Below, one piece after another: positions 9,494 to 18,933 of a stretch of 64,000 nucleotides of DNA. The stretch is taken from positions 171,663 to 235,662 of the forward strand of contig NZ_JAPHOQ010000007.1 in NCBI RefSeq assembly GCF_026191355.1. The letters are read 5' to 3'. A program made the translations under genes and the position numbers. The notes under the pieces were generated by a model. It searched no databases. It saw only the letters and a program-made list of their open reading frames with translations, and had not been told where the DNA came from. How positions within the stretch are numbered: the first letter of the stretch is position 1; every line of letters starts with the position of its first letter. This DNA is from Legionella sheltonii (GTDB lineage Bacteria; Pseudomonadota; Gammaproteobacteria; Legionellales; Legionellaceae).

Positions 9494-10695
9494 TGCAGAC
9501 CTCCAGCTTGAACTTTATTAACCATGGTTGGTTGTTGATTAGCTTTTTGACGTTGTGCCGCAACTTCTGCAGCTTGAACAACATCATTGGTGTTATTCTC
9601 CCAGGCATTTCGCTCATACGTCACAATAGCAGCAATTTCCTCGTCGTTCAGTTGATCTTTATATGGCTGCATCGCTGAACCAGGAACACCGTTAAGTATT
9701 GTATCTATATGTCGTGAAATAGGACCGCCTATTGCTATAGAGCTGCCTCTAAGTGCAGGATACATCGGTGGAATACCCTTGCCATCAGGTCTATGACATG
9801 GAGAACAAAACTGTTCGTATTTTTGCTTTCCAAGAGTGAGTAAATCATCTCGGGTCATTGCTTTTTGTGCTGCTGCAGTTGCTTCTTCTTTGTTGTATTG
9901 GTCTTGTGATTTTGTTTGAGCAGCAACCCATTTATCAAAATCCTCCTGGCTTACCGCTTCAACAACGATAGGCATAAATCCATGGTTGACACCGCAGAGT
10001 TCAGCACATTGGCCTCTGTATGTTCCTGGTTTTTGTATTGTTGCCCATGCTTCGTACATGAACCCGGGTATCGCATCGCGTTTAATGCCTAGTTCAGGAA
10101 CCCACCATGAATGAACGACATCATTTGAGGTAACTAAAAAGCGAATTTTTTTATTCACTGGCAAAACCATGGGTTTGTCTACTTCTAATAAATACCACTC
10201 GCTCTTTTTTTCTTTATTTTGAATTTGTGCAAAAGGCGTCGATAAGGTACTAAAAAAACTTATTCCTTGATCAAGATACTCATACTGCCATCGCCATTGG
10301 TAACCCACTATTTTTACCGTTATTTCTGATTGTCTTGTATCGTCCATACGGATTAACACACGAGTGGCTGGAATCGCAAGTCCAACAAGAATTAAGAAAG
10401 GAATAATTGACCAGACAATTTCTAATCGAGGGTTATCATGAAATGATGCGGCCTTATATCCTTTAGATTTTCTATGGTGGATCATGGAATAGATCATCAC
10501 GCCGAATACCACAACCCCGATGACGGCACAAACTGCCATACAGACCATATGTAAGTAGTACACGTCCCTACTGACAGGCGTTACCCCTTCATGCATATTT
10601 ACCTGCCAGAAATCCGCAGCTGCGAATATGGGTTGGCTGGCAACCCAGGCACCAAGCATTGTTAATAATCTACAGATCTTTAACCTGTTTAACAT
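9490..10695 (-). CDS. coxB: Cytochrome c oxidase subunit II with fused C-terminal cytochrome c domain (caa3-type)
   Basis: Subunit II takes electrons from cytochrome c into its CuA centre. The ATG at 10695 is preferred to a TTG 21 bases upstream because GAGGA lies about 8 bases before it; this gives 401 residues. There is a signal peptide, two membrane helices, then the CuA domain with VHSWW (His about 195) and CAELCGVNHGFM (Cys 230, Cys 234, His 238, Met 241). A class I cytochrome c domain follows with CSPCH (about 297-301). The fused haem domain makes this a caa3-type oxidase. Confidence 0.95.
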   Translation of the reverse strand: MLNRLKICRLLTMLGAWVASQPIFAAADFWQVNMHEGVTPVSRDVYYLHMVCMAVCAVIGVVVFGVMIYSMIHHRKSKGYKAASFHDNPRLEIVWSIIPFLILVGLAIPATRVLIRMDDTRQSEITVKIVGYQWRWQYEYLDQGISFFSTLSTPFAQIQNKEKKSEWYLLEVDKPMVLPVNKKIRFLVTSNDVVHSWWVPELGIKRDAIPGFMYEAWATIQKPGTYRGQCAELCGVNHGFMPIVVEAVSQEDFDKWVAAQTKSQDQYNKEEATAAAQKAMTRDDLLTLGKQKYEQFCSPCHRPDGKGIPPMYPALRGSSIAIGGPISRHIDTILNGVPGSAMQPYKDQLNDEEIAAIVTYERNAWENNTNDVVQAAEVAAQRQKANQQPTMVNKVQAGGLQ

Positions 10696-10763
10696 CCCCG
10701 TTCCTCGTCTTGTCAATAAGCTAGGCTACCTAGCTTCAATTTAGTTTTTATACATTTCAATTA

Positions 10764-10785
10764 ATCCCCCACTTGCGTGGGGGAT
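10764..10785 (-). terminator. Perfect 9-bp hairpin between the tetrahaem cytochrome gene and coxB
   Basis: ATCCCCCAC-TTGC-GTGGGGGAT is a perfect 9-bp stem with a tetraloop in the 108-base gap before coxB. No T-run follows on the minus strand. It may partially terminate or process the upstream transcript, setting different levels of the cytochrome and the oxidase. Confidence 0.4.
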
Positions 10786-10803
10786 AGTGCAATCAGTACT
10801 ACA

Positions 10804-12351
10804 CTACCACAATGAGTAGTTTCCTTCGGTTTTAGATTTACTGACCATAAACTTAATTGCCTCAATTACTTCATTGGTAGTGCATTGCTTACAGCCGCCG
10901 TTTTTTGGATGGCCTTTGCCATTGACAGTATTTTCAATCAATACATCCATATTTTTTGCGATCAGGGGTTTCCATGCCTCTTTATCACCAATTTTAGGCG
11001 CACCATTTTTTCCTTCATTATGGCAAGCCGCACAATTTTCGTTATAAACGGCTTCTCCACTTGCAGGATATTTTTCTGCACCACCTGACTTGAGATTTTC
11101 TAACTCCGTACGAGTTAATGACTCATTCAGTAGGTAGTCAACCGCTGAAATGATGTCGTTATCAGAACAAGTGACACAGGCCCCTTTGTACGGCATTGAG
11201 TTAAAACCATTGATGGCATGGTGATACAGCCCTGTTAATCCACTTGTTTTTAATCGCTCATACCAACCTGCTGCGTTACCAATTAAAGGTGCACCCATTA
11301 CACCATCTTGGTGACAAATAACACAGGCCGTGTAATAAACCTGTTTTCCACGATCGAGCGAAGGAGGTTCATGAGAAGGTGGTAGACCTAAAGGCTCTTC
11401 ACTGGCGACTGTTTTCAGATAGGTAGCAATAGCCATCCTATCTGCATCAGTTAAGTACATCAAACTATTATGATTTACTTCTGCCATAGGTCCAGCTACT
11501 GGACCAGCATTATTTATCAACTTATTGTATTTGAACACATCGGTAACTTGCTCATGAGTTGCAGTCTCTAATCCATACTTGGTGATATTGGGTGCCCAAT
11601 AGCCATTGATAAATCCACCGGTCAAATAATATCTGTTCTTCGGTGCGCCAAATGGATTTAAAGGCGTATGGCACATACTGCAATGGCCTAAACCATCTAC
11701 AATATATTTCCCACGATTCCATTCAGGAGAGCGGCCTTTTTCATATTGAAATCCGTGACCTTCAGGAAAGAAGAATAATAAGTTCCATCCCCACAGAGTA
11801 AACCGAGATCCCGGAACATTAAATGGGAAAGGTAATGATTTGTTCGGTAAATTAACTGCCGGCAAGCTCATAAAATACGCATAAAGAGCACGCGCATCAT
11901 CATCCGTTATTTTAGAAAAATAAATATATGGGAATACAGGGAAGTAGTTTCTCCCTTTAGGATCCCGACCTTCTTTAAGGGCGCGAATAAAGTCTTTCTC
12001 TGTCCAGTTACCAATCCCAGTTTCTTTATCTGGAGTGATATTAGGGCTATAAAAAGTCCCGAATGGAGTTTCTATAGGCAATCCACCAGCATAGGCAGGT
12101 GTCCCTGCTTTTACATTGGTATGACAGGAAATACAATCGCCTATCTTTGATAAATACTCCCCGCGCTCAATTAAACTTTGTTGCTCGCCTGTAGCTGGAG
12201 CCGTAGGTGGATAAACAGGATAATATCCATCATGAATTTGTAATTTCTGTTGAGCCGGTGCAGCATTTTCTGCATGTAATAATTGACCTGCCATGCCAAG
12301 TACGGCCAAAGTTGCAGTGACAATTAGCTTTCTTAGTAACAAAGAGCCCAC
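10804..12351 (-). CDS. Tetrahaem periplasmic c-type cytochrome
   Basis: A 515-residue exported protein with an N-terminal signal peptide ending near residue 27 (LLHA). Four haem motifs are visible: CISCH (73-77), CSMCH (224-228), CVICH (343-347) and CAACH (440-444). The N-terminal half looks like the cytochrome subunit of membrane alcohol/aldehyde dehydrogenases. The C-terminal half is two cytochrome c5-like domains, each followed by the c5-type cysteine pair (C392/C395 and C487/C490), which are not haem sites. The start is GTG at 12351 with AGGAGG in front. It is probably an electron donor to the neighbouring caa3 oxidase (inference from position). Confidence 0.88.
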   Translation of the reverse strand: MGSLLLRKLIVTATLAVLGMAGQLLHAENAAPAQQKLQIHDGYYPVYPPTAPATGEQQSLIERGEYLSKIGDCISCHTNVKAGTPAYAGGLPIETPFGTFYSPNITPDKETGIGNWTEKDFIRALKEGRDPKGRNYFPVFPYIYFSKITDDDARALYAYFMSLPAVNLPNKSLPFPFNVPGSRFTLWGWNLLFFFPEGHGFQYEKGRSPEWNRGKYIVDGLGHCSMCHTPLNPFGAPKNRYYLTGGFINGYWAPNITKYGLETATHEQVTDVFKYNKLINNAGPVAGPMAEVNHNSLMYLTDADRMAIATYLKTVASEEPLGLPPSHEPPSLDRGKQVYYTACVICHQDGVMGAPLIGNAAGWYERLKTSGLTGLYHHAINGFNSMPYKGACVTCSDNDIISAVDYLLNESLTRTELENLKSGGAEKYPASGEAVYNENCAACHNEGKNGAPKIGDKEAWKPLIAKNMDVLIENTVNGKGHPKNGGCKQCTTNEVIEAIKFMVSKSKTEGNYSLW

Positions 12352-12481
12352 GCTCCCTCCTATTTGTTCTTATTTTGCACGCTTCTCTTGCGGAGACAGA
12401 GTAATCGACGCATTTTATACTCCACAACGCATAAGTTGCAATGTTATAATTGCTATCTTTGATTATTTTTCTATTGTGATT

Positions 12482-13123
12482 ATGTTTGTTTATCTTGATG
12501 GTTTGCTTTTAGGCTTATCTTTAATTATTGCCCTCGGGCCGCAAAACGTCTTTTTGATCAAACAAGGCGCACAAAAGAATCATGCGGTACTTTCGGCTGT
12601 GATCTGTTTTATCTGTGATCTTATTTTAATTTGTTCTAGTATCGCAGGCTTGCATGAATTATTACTCGTTCGTCCTGTTCTACAAATTTGGATGATGCTG
12701 TTAGGTACATTATTTCTCCTTTTTTATTCCGCAAAAGCATTAGCGAATGCATTTTCAAAATCAGCAAAAAATACAGAGAGTACGTATCAACCACGCACCA
12801 AAACCCAAATTATTCTCCTGGCTTTAGGATTTAGCATCCTAAATCCTCATGCTATTATTGATTCTCTGGTCATAATCGGTGGCGGCAGCAGCGGGTATCC
12901 CAATCAAGAACATATTTTTTTATTAGGTGTTCTCACCTCAAGCTTTCTTTGGTTCAGCTCATTAACATTTACCGCGCGATATTTTTCCGATGTTTTAACT
13001 AAAGCCAATGTTTGGAAAGGAATTGAGTTACTTAGTGGCTTATTAATGGCGTTGATAGGGATTAAGCTCGGTACCGATTGTTTAGGCTTAATTTCAGAGA
13101 TGATTGGAAAATCGATTTCGTAG
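12482..13123 (+). CDS. LysE/ArgO-family amino-acid exporter
   Basis: The 213-residue membrane protein starts at the ATG at 12482. A longer reading from 12293 would overlap the divergent cytochrome gene and adds a non-family N-terminus. It carries the family signature ALGPQNVFLIKQG near residues 18-30 and about six hydrophobic helices, with a charged loop near the middle. ArgO and LysE export basic amino acids; the substrate here cannot be read from sequence. It stands alone, divergent from the cytochrome operon. Confidence 0.85.
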   Translation: MFVYLDGLLLGLSLIIALGPQNVFLIKQGAQKNHAVLSAVICFICDLILICSSIAGLHELLLVRPVLQIWMMLLGTLFLLFYSAKALANAFSKSAKNTESTYQPRTKTQIILLALGFSILNPHAIIDSLVIIGGGSSGYPNQEHIFLLGVLTSSFLWFSSLTFTARYFSDVLTKANVWKGIELLSGLLMALIGIKLGTDCLGLISEMIGKSIS

Positions 13124-13448
13124 AAAGGGCCAATCAGTGTGTCGCCAATTGACCCAGTGGAATGACACATAGCAAGTCCAACCTCGCAGCGTGAATATCT
13201 CATAACCATTTATTCATGTCAACCTAGTGCTTTAAGCACCAGTCAATGCACAGGTCATAAAACAGGTACTCCAATCGACATCCTTTGGTCATAATCCTCT
13301 ATGGGCGGCGACTCTTGTCTGGAGGTCTAGGCGCATTCAAGCCCGCATCCGCAAAGTAATTAACTCTTTAGTAGGGTTTACAAAGAGCTCTATTGTTGTT
13401 CTAACTCACTTCCGTTAAACTCAAGCTTTCATAAAATATGAGCAATAC
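13124..13448. other. Intergenic region, no gene seen
   Basis: About 325 bases between the exporter and the DUF1841 gene. Short open stretches on either strand have no ribosome site or recognisable protein. No tRNA, IS end or strong hairpin is visible. A/T-rich sequence just before 13449 probably holds the promoter of the next gene. Confidence 0.5.
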
Positions 13449-13874
13449 ATGTTTTACGGCGATAGCATCCAAGAGACAAGGCAACTCTTCTTTTCCAGTT
13501 GGGAAAAATACCAGAATAAAAAATTGTTGTCCCCTTTAGAAAATGAGATTGTCCAAGTGATATTAGCCCATCCTGAATATCACAAGATGTTAGAGAATCA
13601 AGATAAATTTCAACAACAATCTTATTTCCCCGAATCAGGAGAGCCCAATCCATTTCTGCACATGGGACTTCATCTGGCAATTAGGGAGCAAATCGCTACG
13701 GATCGCCCTAGCGGCATTCACCTTATCTATCAGAATTTAGTCAAAAAATATAATGACTCTTTAGTAGTTGAGCATTTAATGATGGAACAATTAGCCGAAT
13801 GCTTATGGCTTTCACAAAAAAATAATCTCCCTCCCGATGAAACGCATTACTTACACGCTTTAGCTGAGCTTTGA
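13449..13874 (+). CDS. DUF1841 family protein
   Basis: This 141-residue protein matches the small DUF1841 family of beta- and gammaproteobacteria. The conserved segments are HPEYHKML, GEPNPFLHMGLHLAIREQ and DRPSGIHLIYQNL, with a C-terminal EQLAECLWLSQ helix. It is soluble with no signal peptide. The function of the family is not known to me. A dispersed palindrome follows immediately downstream. Confidence 0.9.
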   Translation: MFYGDSIQETRQLFFSSWEKYQNKKLLSPLENEIVQVILAHPEYHKMLENQDKFQQQSYFPESGEPNPFLHMGLHLAIREQIATDRPSGIHLIYQNLVKKYNDSLVVEHLMMEQLAECLWLSQKNNLPPDETHYLHALAEL

Positions 13875-13893
13875 ATTAGTTCTCCCTGCTCCC

Positions 13894-13932
13894 GTTATCC
13901 CGAGTCGGACGAGGGAGCTCCCTCGGGATGAC
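13894..13932. repeat. Dispersed palindrome with GTCATCCCGAG-type ends
   Basis: GTTATCCCGAG at 13894-13904 is complementary, with one mismatch, to CTCGGGATGAC at 13922-13932. A perfect GAGGGAGCTCCCTC lies inside. A similar end sequence occurs at 33604-33679. It may also act as a transcript 3' end for the DUF1841 gene. Confidence 0.6.
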
Positions 13933-13999
13933 GAACAGTATGAAAGAAGGTACACCGGTGGAGGGGATGAGGTCTGATTATACCGAATGGCCCCTCACC

Positions 14000-14272
14000 C
14001 TAGCCCTCTCCCGCAAACGGGAGAGGGGACGCGTCACTAGGCTCTGCTAAATCATCTTGTTGTTCCACATGATATTCAAGAATATCTCCAGGCTGGCAAT
14101 TTAGATAAGCACAAATTGCTTCCAATGTCGCAAAGCGTATCGCTTTAGCTTTGCCGTTTTTTAAAATAGACAAATTCGCCTCAGTAATTCCTATTGCTTC
14201 CGCCAACTCCTTGAGCCTGCATTTGCGTTTTGCCATCATCACATCCAAATTAACAATAATAGACACGTGCAT
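14000..14272 (-). CDS. XRE/YozG-type helix-turn-helix regulator
   Basis: A small Cro/C1-like DNA-binding protein of about 90 residues. The HTH covers about residues 17-60 (LKELAEAIGITEANLSILK, then ATLEAICAYLNCQPGDILEY). This short HTH type is usually paired with a DUF2975 membrane protein, and such a gene lies 5 bases upstream. The last ~15 codons and the stop lie inside a dispersed repeat (SPLPFAGEG), so the native C-terminus has been replaced or extended by repeat sequence. Likely autoregulates the pair (family inference). Confidence 0.85.
   Translation of the reverse strand: MHVSIIVNLDVMMAKRKCRLKELAEAIGITEANLSILKNGKAKAIRFATLEAICAYLNCQPGDILEYHVEQQDDLAEPSDASPLPFAGEG
14004..14027. repeat. 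Repeat hairpin overlapping the 3' end region of the HTH gene
   Basis: CCCTCTCCCG-CAAA-CGGGAGAGGG is a perfect 10-bp stem within a longer block beginning CCCCTCACCCTAG. Related blocks occur at 29746-29883, about 33687-33780 and 40506-40636. It overlaps the final codons of the HTH gene. Confidence 0.75.
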
Positions 14273-14277
14273 ATTCC

Positions 14278-14820
14278 TTAAATTGTTAATTGAGTTTCTG
14301 ATTTTAGCTGATGAGCTTCTTGAATAATCCAGGAAGCAACCAAAATAATAAATGCGGTAATTAAGGTGGATAAGTTTGCTGAATTTAAGGTAATACTGGC
14401 GATACGTTCTCCTTTAGGATTATTAAAGGTGAGTGCTGCTGTCATCAAGGGTTGATAAAATAGCTGCACCAATTCACCTAAAATCATATAAATACTTACC
14501 TGCTTAATTAATTTGATATTTTCTTCTTCAAACAAATGCCCTTTTTCAAAAAGCCTGAATAATTTAGCCAACTTATGGCAGATTAAGACAGTAATTGTCA
14601 GGGGCATCCATTCAATCGCCAACAAGACACCTCGATGCGACCAAGAAAAATGCGACGGTTCATAGATTTTTTCTACAGAAATTAAGGAGGACCAGGCCCC
14701 TATATGACACATCCAATCGAATTTAAATAAGATTAAGCAGGTGGTCGTGAGTGGAATAAGCCAGCAAAGAGTACGAAATAGCAGATACAAAATATGACTG
14801 GTGTTTTTTATTTTTTTCAT
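14278..14820 (-). CDS. DUF2975 family inner-membrane protein
   Basis: 180 residues with four hydrophobic segments (about 10-30, 65-85, 105-130 and 150-170) and a basic N-terminus. The motif LFRLFEKGHLFEEENIKLIKQ in the central loop is typical of DUF2975 proteins. It is directly followed by the small HTH gene, the usual family context. Its role is unknown; the pairing suggests a membrane-linked regulatory module. Confidence 0.8.
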   Translation of the reverse strand: MKKIKNTSHILYLLFRTLCWLIPLTTTCLILFKFDWMCHIGAWSSLISVEKIYEPSHFSWSHRGVLLAIEWMPLTITVLICHKLAKLFRLFEKGHLFEEENIKLIKQVSIYMILGELVQLFYQPLMTAALTFNNPKGERIASITLNSANLSTLITAFIILVASWIIQEAHQLKSETQLTI

Positions 14821-14961
14821 GATAAATATCCATTGTTAAGACCATTTAATTATAATAAATATTTATCGTTTTACAATAAAAATATATTATTTATTGATAT
14901 TTCATTGCCTTCACATGCAGCTCCCCAAAGTGATATGACAGCGAACAACTGAGGAGAGCCA

Positions 14962-15159
14962 ATGAGTTCTAGTTGGTTTTACAACGTAGATGATATATTT
15001 GGCACCAAGCTATCAAGTTTTTCTTGCAAAAGACTAAGATTTTTAGGTACGACAATAAATTGGAAATTATCATTTTGGAAGTTAACGGTAAAGGCGTTTA
15101 GCTTAATGTACCTGCCCTTGTTTTGGTTTAAAAATGAAATTTGGCCAAATAATATCTAA
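14962..15159 (+). CDS. Possible small protein of 65 residues
   Basis: The only argument for this ORF is a strong ribosome site (CTGAGGAGAG, 5-6 bases before the ATG) in an otherwise empty 483-base region. The product is rich in Trp, Phe and Leu with a hydrophobic C-terminal half (about residues 40-57), and could be a single-span membrane peptide. No family is recognised and it could be chance. The rest of 14821-15303 is A/T-rich. It holds an 8-bp stem (GTACTCAT at 15199-15206 with ATGAGTAC at 15219-15226) ahead of ubiE. Confidence 0.3.
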   Translation: MSSSWFYNVDDIFGTKLSSFSCKRLRFLGTTINWKLSFWKLTVKAFSLMYLPLFWFKNEIWPNNI

Positions 15160-15303
15160 AATATGTTAAAAATAAAATAATTGAATAAAAAAACTCCTGT
15201 ACTCATGCACATTAGCTAATGAGTACGTGGATCATATAAGACTGGGTATCCTCTGCAAAATCGGTTAATATGGAGGATTAAATAACAAATCTGTGTTCTC
15301 TGT

Positions 15304-16056
15304 ATGGCTGATCAAGAAAAAAAAACTCATTTTGGTTACTCCACTGTAGGCTGGGATGAAAAAGAAAGGAAGGTAGCTGAAGTTTTTCATTCCGTAGCCA
15401 AAAACTATGATGTGATGAATGACTTAATGTCTTTAGGCATCCATCATCTTTGGAAGCGCTATACTGTAGCCTTAAGCCAAGTACATCCAGGACAGTCTGT
15501 CTTAGACTTGGCTGGAGGTAGTGGCGATTTAACGCGATTATTATGTAAAAAGGTTGGTGATTCGGGTCGAGTTGTTCTTGCAGATATCAATTCGGCCATG
15601 CTTCAAGTCGGAAGAAATCGTTTATTAGACGAAGGCTTATATAAAAATATTGATTATGTACAAGGTAATGCCCAATGCCTTCCTTTTGCTGATAATAGCT
15701 TTCATTGTATTACCATGGGTTTTGGCTTGAGAAACGTCACCGATAAAGAAGCAGCACTGCGTTCGATGTATCGTGTATGCAAACCCGGCGGGAAAGTGAT
15801 GATTCTTGAGTTTTCAACGCCTACCTTTCCCGGATTAAAACCGATTTATGACTGGTATTCGTTTAATATTTTACCTAAAATAGGAGAATTTATTGCGAAG
15901 GACAAATCCAGTTATCAATACCTTGCTGAATCGATACGCATGCATCCCAATCAAATCAAACTAAAAGAAATGATTGAATATGCAGGATTTGAAGACTGCC
16001 ACTATGACAATCTCAGCGGCGGCATAGTTGCCTTGCACATTGCCTATAAATATTGA
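15304..16056 (+). CDS. ubiE: Ubiquinone/menaquinone biosynthesis C-methyltransferase UbiE
   Basis: UbiE performs the C-methylation step of ubiquinone (and menaquinone) synthesis using SAM. The 250-residue protein has [12 protein letters not shown] at the N-terminus, the SAM motif [11 protein letters not shown] (about 67-77), and the family motifs [14 protein letters not shown] and [12 protein letters not shown]. It heads the ubiE-ubiJ-ubiB-tatA-tatB operon, the same gene order as in E. coli. Confidence 0.97.
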   Translation: MADQEKKTHFGYSTVGWDEKERKVAEVFHSVAKNYDVMNDLMSLGIHHLWKRYTVALSQVHPGQSVLDLAGGSGDLTRLLCKKVGDSGRVVLADINSAMLQVGRNRLLDEGLYKNIDYVQGNAQCLPFADNSFHCITMGFGLRNVTDKEAALRSMYRVCKPGGKVMILEFSTPTFPGLKPIYDWYSFNILPKIGEFIAKDKSSYQYLAESIRMHPNQIKLKEMIEYAGFEDCHYDNLSGGIVALHIAYKY

Positions 16057-16063
16057 GTGCATT

Positions 16064-16681
16064 ATGTTAAAAAAATATTCCTTAAAGGCTCTCCAAATAG
16101 CCATTAATAAAGCAGCCAAATTGGATGAACAGATGCCAGTCAAGCTAAAAGCGCTTGATAACAAAACTCTTGAGATGATAATAAGCCCTTTAAATGTTAA
16201 TTTTTTTATACTTTTTAAAGACGGTGAAATCATCTTGCTTGATTGTTATGATAAAGAAGCAGACACCATCATTCACAGCAATCCTTTAGGCTTAATTCGC
16301 CTAAGTTTATTACCCGCATCGAAAGCGCGATCTTTGTTTAATGATAAAATTCGTATGACTGGAGATACTGAATTAGGGCAACAAGTAAAAAAGCTATTTG
16401 ATGAGATGGATATCGATTGGGAAGGACATCTAGCTCATTTCACCGGAGATGTGGTGGCACATCAAATTGGTGCTTTTGTACGTAAAGGAATATCCTTCAA
16501 AAAGAAAATTGAAGAATCCATGCGGCAAAATGTGTCTGAGTATTTTCAAGAAGAGTTACGTGTGATTCCCACTCAAGATGAATTGGAAGATTTTTTTACC
16601 GAGGTCGATGAGTTATCTTTAAGCGTTGAGCGCCTACAAGCTCATGTCAATCAACTAATAAGCCGCTATGAAATCAATTAA
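16064..16681 (+). CDS. ubiJ: Ubiquinone biosynthesis accessory factor UbiJ (SCP2 domain)
   Basis: UbiJ binds ubiquinone intermediates with an SCP2-like lipid-binding domain and supports the Ubi protein complex. The ATG at 16064, 8 bases after ubiE, gives 205 residues, close to E. coli UbiJ; an upstream in-frame start would overlap ubiE. The SCP2-like fold spans about residues 10-115. A mostly helical C-terminal region follows with [21 protein letters not shown] and a final amphipathic helix. It overlaps ubiB by 14 bases. Confidence 0.92.
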   Translation: MLKKYSLKALQIAINKAAKLDEQMPVKLKALDNKTLEMIISPLNVNFFILFKDGEIILLDCYDKEADTIIHSNPLGLIRLSLLPASKARSLFNDKIRMTGDTELGQQVKKLFDEMDIDWEGHLAHFTGDVVAHQIGAFVRKGISFKKKIEESMRQNVSEYFQEELRVIPTQDELEDFFTEVDELSLSVERLQAHVNQLISRYEIN

Positions 16682-18317
16682 AAAGCTCATTCGTCTTATT
16701 CACATTAACTATATTCTGGCTAAAAACGGGCTGGATAATGTAGTGGTGTCATTAAGATTGTTTGCACCATTGCGCTTCATTGTTTATTTAAATCCCTGGA
16801 ATTGGTTTCGCAAGGAGCATTTAACCCATGGCGAAGCACTTCGTAAGTCTTTGGAGGAGCTTGGGCCTATTTTTATCAAATTTGGTCAAGCACTCTCCAC
16901 CCGTCCCGATATTTTACCTCCGGACATCGCCCTTGAACTCAGCAAATTACAGGATAAAGTACCTCCTTTTCCCAGTGAGCAAGCAATGGCCATTATTGAA
17001 AAAGCCTATGGCTTGTCCCCATACGAAGTCTTTGCTGAATTCGATTCCATACCCTTGGCATCCGCTTCAATGGCACAAGTCCATGCAGCAACCTTAAAAA
17101 CAGGTGAAGACGTAATTGTCAAAGTACTACGACCTAATATGCGACGCATTATTGAGCAAGACTTAAGCATTATGCACACTATCGCCAAATGGGCGGATCG
17201 CTATTGGCCTGAAATGAGACGTTTAAAACCTAAGGAAATTGTAACAGAGTTCGAACATACCTTACTCGATGAGCTGGATTTATTAAGAGAAGCTGCGAAT
17301 GCAGCTCAATTAAGAAGAAACTTTGAGAACTCTCCTATTTTATACATTCCTGAAATATATTGGGATTATTCTCGTTCCAATGTGATGGTGCTGGAACGAA
17401 TCCATGGCATCCCGGTCTCAGATATTAATAGTTTACAGGCACATGGAATCGATATAAAAAAACTCGCTGAACGTGGCGTAGAAATTTTCTTTACTCAGGT
17501 ATTCCGAGACTGTTTTTTTCATGCAGACATGCATCCAGGAAATATTTTTGTCTCCTACAAAAATCCCAAAGAACCCCAATATATCTGCATTGACTTCGGC
17601 ATCATGGGCACCTTAAATGACAATGACAAGCGCTATTTAGCTGAAAATCTCCTCGCTTTTTTTAATCGAGACTACCGACGTGTAGCCGAACTGCATGTTG
17701 AATCAGGTTGGGTTGCTCGTACTACGCGTGTTGAAGAATTCGAAAGTGGGATTCGTACTGTATGTGAACCTATTTTTGAACGGCCTTTAAAAGACATTTC
17801 ATTTGCACAAGTCGTGTTGCGCCTTTTTCAAGTTGCAAGGCGTTTCCACATGGAAGTACAACCACAACTGGTTTTATTGCAAAAGACTTTACTGGCCGTA
17901 GAAGGACTAGGGCGTCAACTCTATCCCGATTTAGATTTGTGGGCCACGGCCAAGCCTTTTCTTGAAAAATGGGTAAGAGACCAGATAGGACCCAAAGCAT
18001 TCTTCACCCAATTAAAGCATAATCTTCCCTTTTTCGCAGAACAATTACCAAATATGCCAAAACTGCTCTTTGATTTTCTAGAGCTTAAAAAAGAAGAATT
18101 AATAATAAATAAAGAGCGCGCCAACGCGCTGCCAGAAAATGAAAAGCCAGCAGTCCAATGGAATAGCATGGCAATTGGTGCAGGACTTTCTTTCCTTTTA
18201 GTTAGCCTGCTAGACTATTTGCATCTTATCCACCACAAGCAGCTTGCTCCTCTTGCTTTAACTGGAGCCATTTTAACGGGCCTGTTTGTACTAATTAACC
18301 GTAACGCGAGGAACTAA
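16668..18317 (+). CDS. ubiB: Ubiquinone biosynthesis protein UbiB (atypical kinase/ADCK family)
   Basis: UbiB is an ABC1/ADCK-type ATPase needed for ubiquinone synthesis. The 549-residue protein contains the KxGQ motif ([16 protein letters not shown]), ASMAQVHAA in place of a normal glycine loop, the kinase lysine in [19 protein letters not shown] and the metal site IDFGIMG. Two C-terminal hydrophobic helices (about 500-545) anchor it in the inner membrane. Expression is coupled to ubiJ by overlap. Confidence 0.97.
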   Translation: MKSIKKLIRLIHINYILAKNGLDNVVVSLRLFAPLRFIVYLNPWNWFRKEHLTHGEALRKSLEELGPIFIKFGQALSTRPDILPPDIALELSKLQDKVPPFPSEQAMAIIEKAYGLSPYEVFAEFDSIPLASASMAQVHAATLKTGEDVIVKVLRPNMRRIIEQDLSIMHTIAKWADRYWPEMRRLKPKEIVTEFEHTLLDELDLLREAANAAQLRRNFENSPILYIPEIYWDYSRSNVMVLERIHGIPVSDINSLQAHGIDIKKLAERGVEIFFTQVFRDCFFHADMHPGNIFVSYKNPKEPQYICIDFGIMGTLNDNDKRYLAENLLAFFNRDYRRVAELHVESGWVARTTRVEEFESGIRTVCEPIFERPLKDISFAQVVLRLFQVARRFHMEVQPQLVLLQKTLLAVEGLGRQLYPDLDLWATAKPFLEKWVRDQIGPKAFFTQLKHNLPFFAEQLPNMPKLLFDFLELKKEELIINKERANALPENEKPAVQWNSMAIGAGLSFLLVSLLDYLHLIHHKQLAPLALTGAILTGLFVLINRNARN

Positions 18318-18318
18318 C

Positions 18319-18504
18319 ATGGGATTAAGTGGCATCAGCCCTCTTTCTTTATTATTAATTCTAGTCATTATTGTCGCTCTTTTTGGCACTTCTAAATTAA
18401 AAACCATAGGTACAGATCTTGGTGAAGCAATTCGAAACTTTCGCAAAGCGTTGAATGAAGAACAAACACAGGATTCCGCAAAAGAGGATAATAAATCCTC
18501 ATGA
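18319..18504 (+). CDS. tatA: Sec-independent protein translocase TatA
   Basis: TatA forms the size-variable pore for folded proteins with twin-arginine signals. The 61-residue protein has an N-terminal membrane helix ending in VALFGTSKLKTIG (the FG hinge), an amphipathic helix (LGEAIRNFRKAL) and a polar tail. It begins one base after ubiB ends and overlaps tatB by four bases. tatC is not here but at 33832. Confidence 0.93.
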   Translation: MGLSGISPLSLLLILVIIVALFGTSKLKTIGTDLGEAIRNFRKALNEEQTQDSAKEDNKSS

Positions 18505-18731
18505 GCAGTGGTGAACTTCTTGTCATTTTGGTGGTTGCCCTCATTGTCTTTGGACCCAAAAAACTTCCGATGCTGGCAACCCATTTAGGCTTATTACTAA
18601 GAAAACTTAATCAGCTTAAAGCACAAGCGGCCGCGTTGTGGCAACAGCAACTTAATGCAGTTCAATTACAAGAAAATCAACGTAAAGCTCAAGAAGCAGA
18701 CGAGCAATATAAAAAGGAACAATCGTCCTAA
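18501..18731 (+). CDS. tatB: Sec-independent protein translocase TatB
   Basis: TatB partners TatC in receptor recognition of twin-arginine signals. The 76-residue protein starts SSGELLVILVVALIVFGPKK, with the TatB-type FGPKKLP hinge and a long charged amphipathic helix. It is shorter than E. coli TatB (about 171 residues), keeping the membrane helix and core amphipathic helix only. It overlaps tatA (ATGA). Confidence 0.9.
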   Translation: MSSGELLVILVVALIVFGPKKLPMLATHLGLLLRKLNQLKAQAAALWQQQLNAVQLQENQRKAQEADEQYKKEQSS

Positions 18732-18933
18732 ATTTAGGAAAACTGATAATGCAAGCCAGCTACCCTAACTGGCTATCTATCTCTTAGCCTCCAAGAAAAA
18801 TTTGTCGGGAATAGTCTACTTGAAGTGCAAGTCGATGCGTCAAATTTGGCTTTGGTTAAGACGATTAAAGCATTCCCTCCTATCGATTAAAATATGAAGG
18901 AATGCTATAAATGTCTATACAGTAAGTCTGGAA

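Noticed and set aside
12293..12481. N-terminal extension of the LysE-type exporter
   Set aside because: Would overlap the start of the divergent cytochrome gene and adds a non-family sequence; the ATG at 12482 gives the normal N-terminus.
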